This document shows positions 58,526-64,000 of a stretch of 64,000 nucleotides of DNA, in pieces (the stretch's first letter is position 1; each line of letters opens with the position of its first letter). The DNA is from Alcaligenaceae bacterium. Lineage in GTDB: Bacteria > Pseudomonadota > Gammaproteobacteria > Burkholderiales > Burkholderiaceae_B. The stretch is from assembly GCA_013416435.1 (NCBI GenBank), contig JACCEN010000004.1:237987-301986 (forward strand), given 5' to 3'. The position numbers and the translations under genes are program-made. The notes below the pieces were generated by a model. The model did not search any database, was not told the DNA's origin, and saw nothing but the letters and a program-made list of their open reading frames with translations.

Positions 58526-59986
58526 ATGGCGTGTACCCCTCCCTTCGACATCGTGTTTTTCGGCGGCACCGGCGATCTTGCATTGCGCAAGCTGATCCCG
58601 GCCTTGTACCAGGCTCACCGTGCCGGGTTGCTGCATGCCGACGGGCGCATTTTCGCGCTAGGCCGCGGGGCGCAAGGCCGGGAAGACTACCTGCGTACCC
58701 TGGAGACTCGCGTCAAGCCCAGGCTGGGCGCTGATTTCGAGCCCGCCACGTGGTCCGGATTCCGTGACCGTATCGATTTCCTGCGGCTGGACGCCAATCG
58801 GCAAGCAGACTACGCCAAGCTGGTCGAATCCCTGGGCCTGGATGCACAACGCATCACCGTCTGCTATCTGGCCACCGCTCCGCAGCTGTTCATCACCATT
58901 TGTGAAAACCTCGCCCGCATCGGGATGAATCAACCCAACATCCGGCTCGTGCTCGAAAAGCCGCTGGGACATGACCTTCAATCCTCCAATGCCATCAATG
59001 CCGCCGTGGGCGAATGCTTCGACGAAAACCAGATCTACCGGATCGATCATTACCTGGGCAAGGAGTCCGTTCAGAACCTGCTGGCCATCCGCTTCGGCAA
59101 TACGCTGTTCGAGCCGCTCTGGCGCAGGGAATGGATAGACCACATACAGATCACCATCGCCGAAGAACTCGGGGTCGAAGAAAGGGGCGATTTCTATGAC
59201 CACACCGGCGCCTTGCGCGACATGCTGCAGAGCCATCTCCTCCAATTGCTTTGCATGGTCGCCATGGAGCCTCCCTCCAGCCTGGATGAGGAAGCCGTGC
59301 GCAACGAAAAGCTAAAGGTCCTGAAATCGCTCAAGCCGTTCAGCGTGGAGGATGTCCTGCACAAGACCGTGCGAGGGCAGTATCGCAGCGGCGCCATACG
59401 GGGCGCGCCGGTGCCCGGGTATCGCGAAGAACCGCATGTCGCTCCCGACAGCATTACCGAGACCTTCGTGGCGCTGCAGGCGGAAGTCATGAATTGGCGC
59501 TGGGCGGGCGTCCCGTTCTTCCTTCGCACGGGCAAACGCATGCAGGAACGGGTGGCCGAAATCGTCATTCATTTCCGCCCCGTCCCTCACGCCCTTTTTC
59601 ACACCCCTTTCAACCTGCAGCCAGCAAACAAGCTCGTCATCCGCCTGCAGCCCTCTGAAAGCATCCGCCTGTACTTTCTTGCGAAAGCACCGGGCGACGC
59701 AATGAATCTACAATCAGCCTATCTGAATCTCGATTTCCACACCTTGTTCAGAGCGCGGCACGCGGATGCCTATGAACGACTGTTGCTCGACGTCATACAC
59801 GGACGGCTGGCCCTGTTCATGCGGCGCGACGAACAGGCGCAAGCCTGGGTCTGGGTGGAACCGATACTGGCCTGCTGGCAACAGCATGGCCTCGCGCCGA
59901 AGCCGTATATTTCAGGCAGCTGGGGCCCGGCCGCCTCCAGCGGCCTGCTGTCCAGGGCGGGTGTGGTCTGGCATGAGGAAAACTGA
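58526..59986 (+). CDS. zwf: Glucose-6-phosphate 1-dehydrogenase
   Basis: 486 aa. DIVFFGGTGDLALRKLIPALYQAHRAG (nucleotide-binding), LEKPLGHDLQSSNAINAAVGECFDENQIYRIDHYLGKESVQNLLAIRFGN with the catalytic histidine and substrate lysine, and VPFFLRTGKRM. First enzyme of the oxidative route to 6-phosphogluconolactone. Divergent from ptxS; head of zwf-pgl-glk-hexR, all spaced by 0-2 bp or overlapping. Confidence 0.97.
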   Translation: MACTPPFDIVFFGGTGDLALRKLIPALYQAHRAGLLHADGRIFALGRGAQGREDYLRTLETRVKPRLGADFEPATWSGFRDRIDFLRLDANRQADYAKLVESLGLDAQRITVCYLATAPQLFITICENLARIGMNQPNIRLVLEKPLGHDLQSSNAINAAVGECFDENQIYRIDHYLGKESVQNLLAIRFGNTLFEPLWRREWIDHIQITIAEELGVEERGDFYDHTGALRDMLQSHLLQLLCMVAMEPPSSLDEEAVRNEKLKVLKSLKPFSVEDVLHKTVRGQYRSGAIRGAPVPGYREEPHVAPDSITETFVALQAEVMNWRWAGVPFFLRTGKRMQERVAEIVIHFRPVPHALFHTPFNLQPANKLVIRLQPSESIRLYFLAKAPGDAMNLQSAYLNLDFHTLFRARHADAYERLLLDVIHGRLALFMRRDEQAQAWVWVEPILACWQQHGLAPKPYISGSWGPAASSGLLSRAGVVWHEEN

Positions 59987-59987
59987 C

Positions 59988-60662
59988 ATGTGGCACGAGT
60001 ACCCAGACGCAGCGTCGTGCATACGCGACCTTGCCGGCCATATCGCCGCGGTGCTCCGGCGTGATATTGCCGATAACCAGCAGGCCGGGCTAGCGGTTTC
60101 CGGGGGCCGTTCGCCCATCGCCTTGTTCGACGCCTTAAGCCAGATACAACTCGACTGGGAGCTCGTCACCATTACCTTGGTCGACGAACGCTACCTGCCG
60201 TCCACGCATGCCGACAGCAACGAACGCCTGGTGCGCAAGCATCTATTGCAGAACCGCGCGGCGGCGGCGGGCTTCCTGAGCCTGGCATACCCGCCGGAGG
60301 GCATGCAGGCCAATCTGCTGCGCGCGAACCGGCAGAAACATCACATTACACTGGCCGTGCTGGGAATGGGCGAAGATGGCCATACGGCCTCGCTTTTTCC
60401 GGGCGCGCCGCAGCTGGCACGGGCACTGGATCCTGCGCGTGACGACCGCTATGTGCATGTGTCGCCGGCCAAGGCGCCCTACGAGCGGATCAGCTTGAGC
60501 CTGAACGCCCTCATGCACACCGGCGGGCTGGTCCTGTATATCAGCGGACAGGCGAAACGCTCGGTGTACGAAACGGCCGCCAGGAAGGTCACGTCCGCGC
60601 TGCCCATCAGCTACCTGATCGCCCAAAAGGAGGTACCCTTTGATGTTTACTGGCACCCATGA
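59988..60662 (+). CDS. pgl: 6-Phosphogluconolactonase
   Basis: 224 aa from ATG 59988, one base after the zwf stop. SGGRSPIALFDALSQIQLDWELVTITLVDERYLPSTHADSNERLVRKHLL and LGMGEDGHTASLFPGAPQLARAL are the Pgl signatures. Hydrolyses the lactone to 6-phosphogluconate. Its 3' end overlaps the glk start by 20 bp. Confidence 0.95.
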   Translation: MWHEYPDAASCIRDLAGHIAAVLRRDIADNQQAGLAVSGGRSPIALFDALSQIQLDWELVTITLVDERYLPSTHADSNERLVRKHLLQNRAAAAGFLSLAYPPEGMQANLLRANRQKHHITLAVLGMGEDGHTASLFPGAPQLARALDPARDDRYVHVSPAKAPYERISLSLNALMHTGGLVLYISGQAKRSVYETAARKVTSALPISYLIAQKEVPFDVYWHP

Positions 60663-61713
60663 CCGCCCGCACCATCTCGTTGCCGATATCGGGGGCACGA
60701 ATGCGCGCTTTGCGCTGTGCTCGGATCCGACCTCCCTGGAGTGCATCGCCGCCTGGCCGGTCAACCACTTCCCTTCGCTGCACGAAGCCATCGAGCACTA
60801 CCTGGGAGAATGCGGCGAGCCCGAGATCGCCGGAGCGGTCATCGGCATTGCCAACCCGGTGCTGGGCGACCATATACAAATGACGAATTTCAGCTGGTCC
60901 TTCTCGATCCAGGACTTGCGCAGGAAGCTGGGGCTCGATGCCCTGCATGTCATCAATGACTTCACGGCCCTGGCGCTGGCGCTGCCCCATCTGACCGAGC
61001 AGGACCTGCGGCAGGTGGGCGGCGGCAAGAGCGTGGCCCAGACTCCCCTGGGCGTCATCGGCCCCGGCACAGGGCTGGGCGTATCCGCCCTCATTCCCAC
61101 GCCCCGGGGTCCGTGGCTCCCCTTGGCGGCGGAAGGAGGCCATGTCAGCTTCGCAGTGTGCAACACGCTCGAACAGCGGCTCTGGGAACATGCGCGGGCG
61201 GAATTCGGTCATGTCTCCATGGAGCGGATGCTCTCGGGTTCCGGCCTGCAGTTCATCTACCAGTGCCTGAGCCGCGAGCAAGGCCGGCAGGCCGAAGCGC
61301 TCGGCCCCGCCGACATCAGCCTGATGGCCATTTCCGACAAGGATCCCATCTGTCGCGAGGCCCTGGATGTCTTCTGCGCCATACTCGGCACGGCGGCAAG
61401 CGACCTGGCGGTGACCCTGGGCGCTCGCGGCGGCATCTATCTGGGCGGCGGCATCATTCCCAAGCTCGGGGAATACTTCCTTACCTCCCCGTTCCGTGCC
61501 CGCTTCAATGACAAAGGCCGGTTTTCGGATTATCTTTGCGCCATTCCCGTTTTCATCATCGACGCGGCCTACCCGGGGCTCATCGGCGCCGCCGCCTATC
61601 TAGAACAACTCGACCATGACCCCATCCCTGCCGACACGGATAGCGCAAGACCTGCCAACGCTCAGCGCGGCGGAGCGCAAGGTCGGCCAACTGCTGCTCG
61701 ATCGGACGCATGA
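60643..61713 (+). CDS. glk: Glucokinase, with extended C-terminus overlapping hexR
   Basis: 356 aa from ATG 60643 (strong AAGGAGGT 8 bp upstream, inside pgl). Phosphate-binding LVADIGGTNARFAL, FTALALALPHL, GPGTGLGVSALIP, EGGHVSF and the C-terminal GIYLGGGIIPKLGEYF are bacterial glucokinase (Glk, Pfam) features. The normal domain ends near AAYLEQLD (about residue 322); the last 34 residues are read from the region that also encodes the start of hexR in another frame (98-bp overlap). In Burkholderia, glk and an RpiR regulator form one fused protein. Confidence 0.93.
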   Translation: MFTGTHDRPHHLVADIGGTNARFALCSDPTSLECIAAWPVNHFPSLHEAIEHYLGECGEPEIAGAVIGIANPVLGDHIQMTNFSWSFSIQDLRRKLGLDALHVINDFTALALALPHLTEQDLRQVGGGKSVAQTPLGVIGPGTGLGVSALIPTPRGPWLPLAAEGGHVSFAVCNTLEQRLWEHARAEFGHVSMERMLSGSGLQFIYQCLSREQGRQAEALGPADISLMAISDKDPICREALDVFCAILGTAASDLAVTLGARGGIYLGGGIIPKLGEYFLTSPFRARFNDKGRFSDYLCAIPVFIIDAAYPGLIGAAAYLEQLDHDPIPADTDSARPANAQRGGAQGRPTAARSDA

Positions 61714-62460
61714 TGTCGCCCATGCGGCTCTGGGCGACGTCGCCCGCCTGGCCGGCGTCAGCGAGCCGACCGTCATCCGCTTCTGCCGCTCCATGGGCTA
61801 CAAGGGCTGGCCTGACTTCAAGATCAAATTCGCCGCCAGCCTCATGACCGGCGTGCCGTATGTGCATTCCACGCTGAACGCCGATGACGGCGCGGGGATG
61901 CTCGCCGCCAAGGTCCTGGACAACGCGGTGTCCGCCCTGCTTCGGGCGCGCAACGACGTCCAGGCAAGCCAGATAAGCGCCGCCATCGATCTGATCGACC
62001 AGGCGCGGCGCGTGGAATTCTATGGCGTGGGGAACTCCGGCATCGTGGCACAAGACGCTCAGCACAAGTTCTTCCGGTTCGACCTGGCCACGGCCGCCTA
62101 TTCGGACAGCCATGTGCAACTGATGGCAGCCTCCTTGCTTGGGCCTTCCGATGTGCTGGTGGCCATCTCGCATTCCGGCCGCTCTCGCGAGATCCTGGAT
62201 GCCGTCAAATTGGCGCGCAAGAATCGTTGTCCCGTCGTAGCCATTACGGCAAGCGGCACGCCCCTCGCCGAACAGGCCGATGTCTTGCTTCGGGCAAACA
62301 CCCAGGAAGACACGGAGCTCTACAGCCCCATGATCTCGCGCCTGGTGCACCTGGCACTCATCGACGTAATTGCGCTGGGCGTGGCCCTGAAGCGCGGCAA
62401 CGAAGCCAGCCGCAGCCTGGAAAAGACAAAAAAGAGCCTCACGGAAAAACGCCTGTCCTC

Positions 62461-63733
<1,273 letters not shown>

Positions 63734-63748
63734 CCGGCACAATCGGCA

Positions 63749-63829
63749 TAGGGGGCAGTTCTTATGAACTGCGCCCCTGCCACACCACCCGGCATGCGGG
63801 TCCGCACCGGGCGGTTCGAGAAGTTGAGG
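63749..63829 (-). other. Group II intron 3' region (domain V/VI-like)
   Basis: On the minus strand, after the stop of the intron-encoded protein: a GC-rich hairpin around CGAACCGCCCGGTGCGGACC ... GCATGCCGGGTGGTGT (domain V-like), then GGGGCGCAGTTC, ATAA loop, GAACTGCCCCC (domain VI-like) and TAT. The intron would end near 63749, only about 15 bp from the end of the deaminase gene. The boundary is estimated. Confidence 0.55.
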
Positions 63830-64000
63830 TTAGGAGAGACGGGGTAATCCCAGGCTGTCGAAGTAGGCGATCGTCAACACCCTCTTGATGTCTCCGTCGC
63901 TATTGCGCCACCAACACCGCGAGTTGGCAGCGACGCGTTGAGCTACACGTGCCGATGCCCCCAAGGTGCGCAATTCACGGAACATGGTCGTGCCGCGTTT
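63830..64000 (-). CDS. ltrA: Group II intron reverse transcriptase/maturase, C-terminal end (partial)
   Basis: Only the last 56 codons lie in the window; the gene continues beyond base 64000. Translation gives KRGTTMFRELRTLGAS, then AQRVAANSRCWWRN, then VLTIAYFDSLGLPRLS and a TAA at 63832-63830. This is the typical tail of bacterial group II intron proteins (RWWRNS and YFDxLGxPRLS). It helps splice and move the intron. Too short for classing the intron type. Confidence 0.85.
   Translation of the reverse strand, partial: KRGTTMFRELRTLGASARVAQRVAANSRCWWRNSDGDIKRVLTIAYFDSLGLPRLS

Noticed and set aside
61616..61713. glk tail as a real extra domain
   Set aside because: The 34 residues have no fold-like pattern and exist because the hexR-coding bases are read in another frame.

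Overview
The window looks like chromosomal DNA of a betaproteobacterium of the Alcaligenaceae (Bordetella / Achromobacter / Pusillimonas type). The clues are high GC, gene orders such as leuS-lptE-holA-proA, eno-ftsB, earP-efp (with an Arg-32 EF-P) and sdhCDAB-sdhE-gltA, an AcnD/PrpF type methylcitrate cycle, and a DUF2863-like protein. This is inferred from protein content; no 16S gene is present. About 60 protein genes are supported. No tRNA, rRNA or CRISPR array was seen.

Layout. 1-9 kb: 3' part of leuS, lptE, holA, proA, hemJ, an RlmL-like 23S rRNA methyltransferase, a 61-aa protein with its own promoter, an RDD membrane protein and a truncated, degenerate acyl-CoA-ligase-like protein. 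9-15 kb: hslO, an orphan TadE-like protein, ftsB, eno and an MFS/MarR pair with a palindromic operator. 15-35 kb: a central carbon block with gltA, sdhE, sdhBADC, a GntR/UTRA regulator, mdh, prpB-prpC-acnD-prpF, acnB and acnA. 35-39 kb: DUF2863-like gene, earP, efp and a DUF1178 gene. 39-46 kb: a yejABEF-like peptide transporter behind a secreted nuclease. 46-48 kb: aidB and a DUF423 gene. 48.8-62.5 kb: sugar acid and Entner-Doudoroff block with edd-eda, a seven-gene operon (ABC transporter plus kguE-kguK-kguD homologues), a PtxS-like repressor, zwf-pgl-glk and a HexR/RpiR regulator. The window ends with an adenine deaminase gene and the 3' end of a group II intron.

How the genes work together. 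The 48.8-62.5 kb block is a complete route from glucose or 2-ketogluconate to pyruvate plus glyceraldehyde-3-phosphate. A perfect 14-bp PtxS-type operator lies in the promoter region of the transporter/kgu operon. A 15-bp HexR-type palindrome overlaps the -10 of edd. In the TCA block, the same 21-bp palindrome sits at the same distance upstream of good sigma70-type promoters of both mdh and acnB, next to the gene of a GntR regulator. This suggests one regulator for several TCA genes.

The most unusual feature is a family of about 31 copies of a roughly 30-bp palindrome (two 13-bp arms around a 4-nt centre), in clusters of one to five at gene 3' ends. Its variants keep the long stem by compensatory changes. 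Several copies have been read into the C-termini of proteins (TadE-like, FtsB, HexR). One copy lies inside a 139-bp miniature transposable element with 9-bp terminal inverted repeats and a CTAG target duplication, inserted exactly at the yejB/yejE junction.
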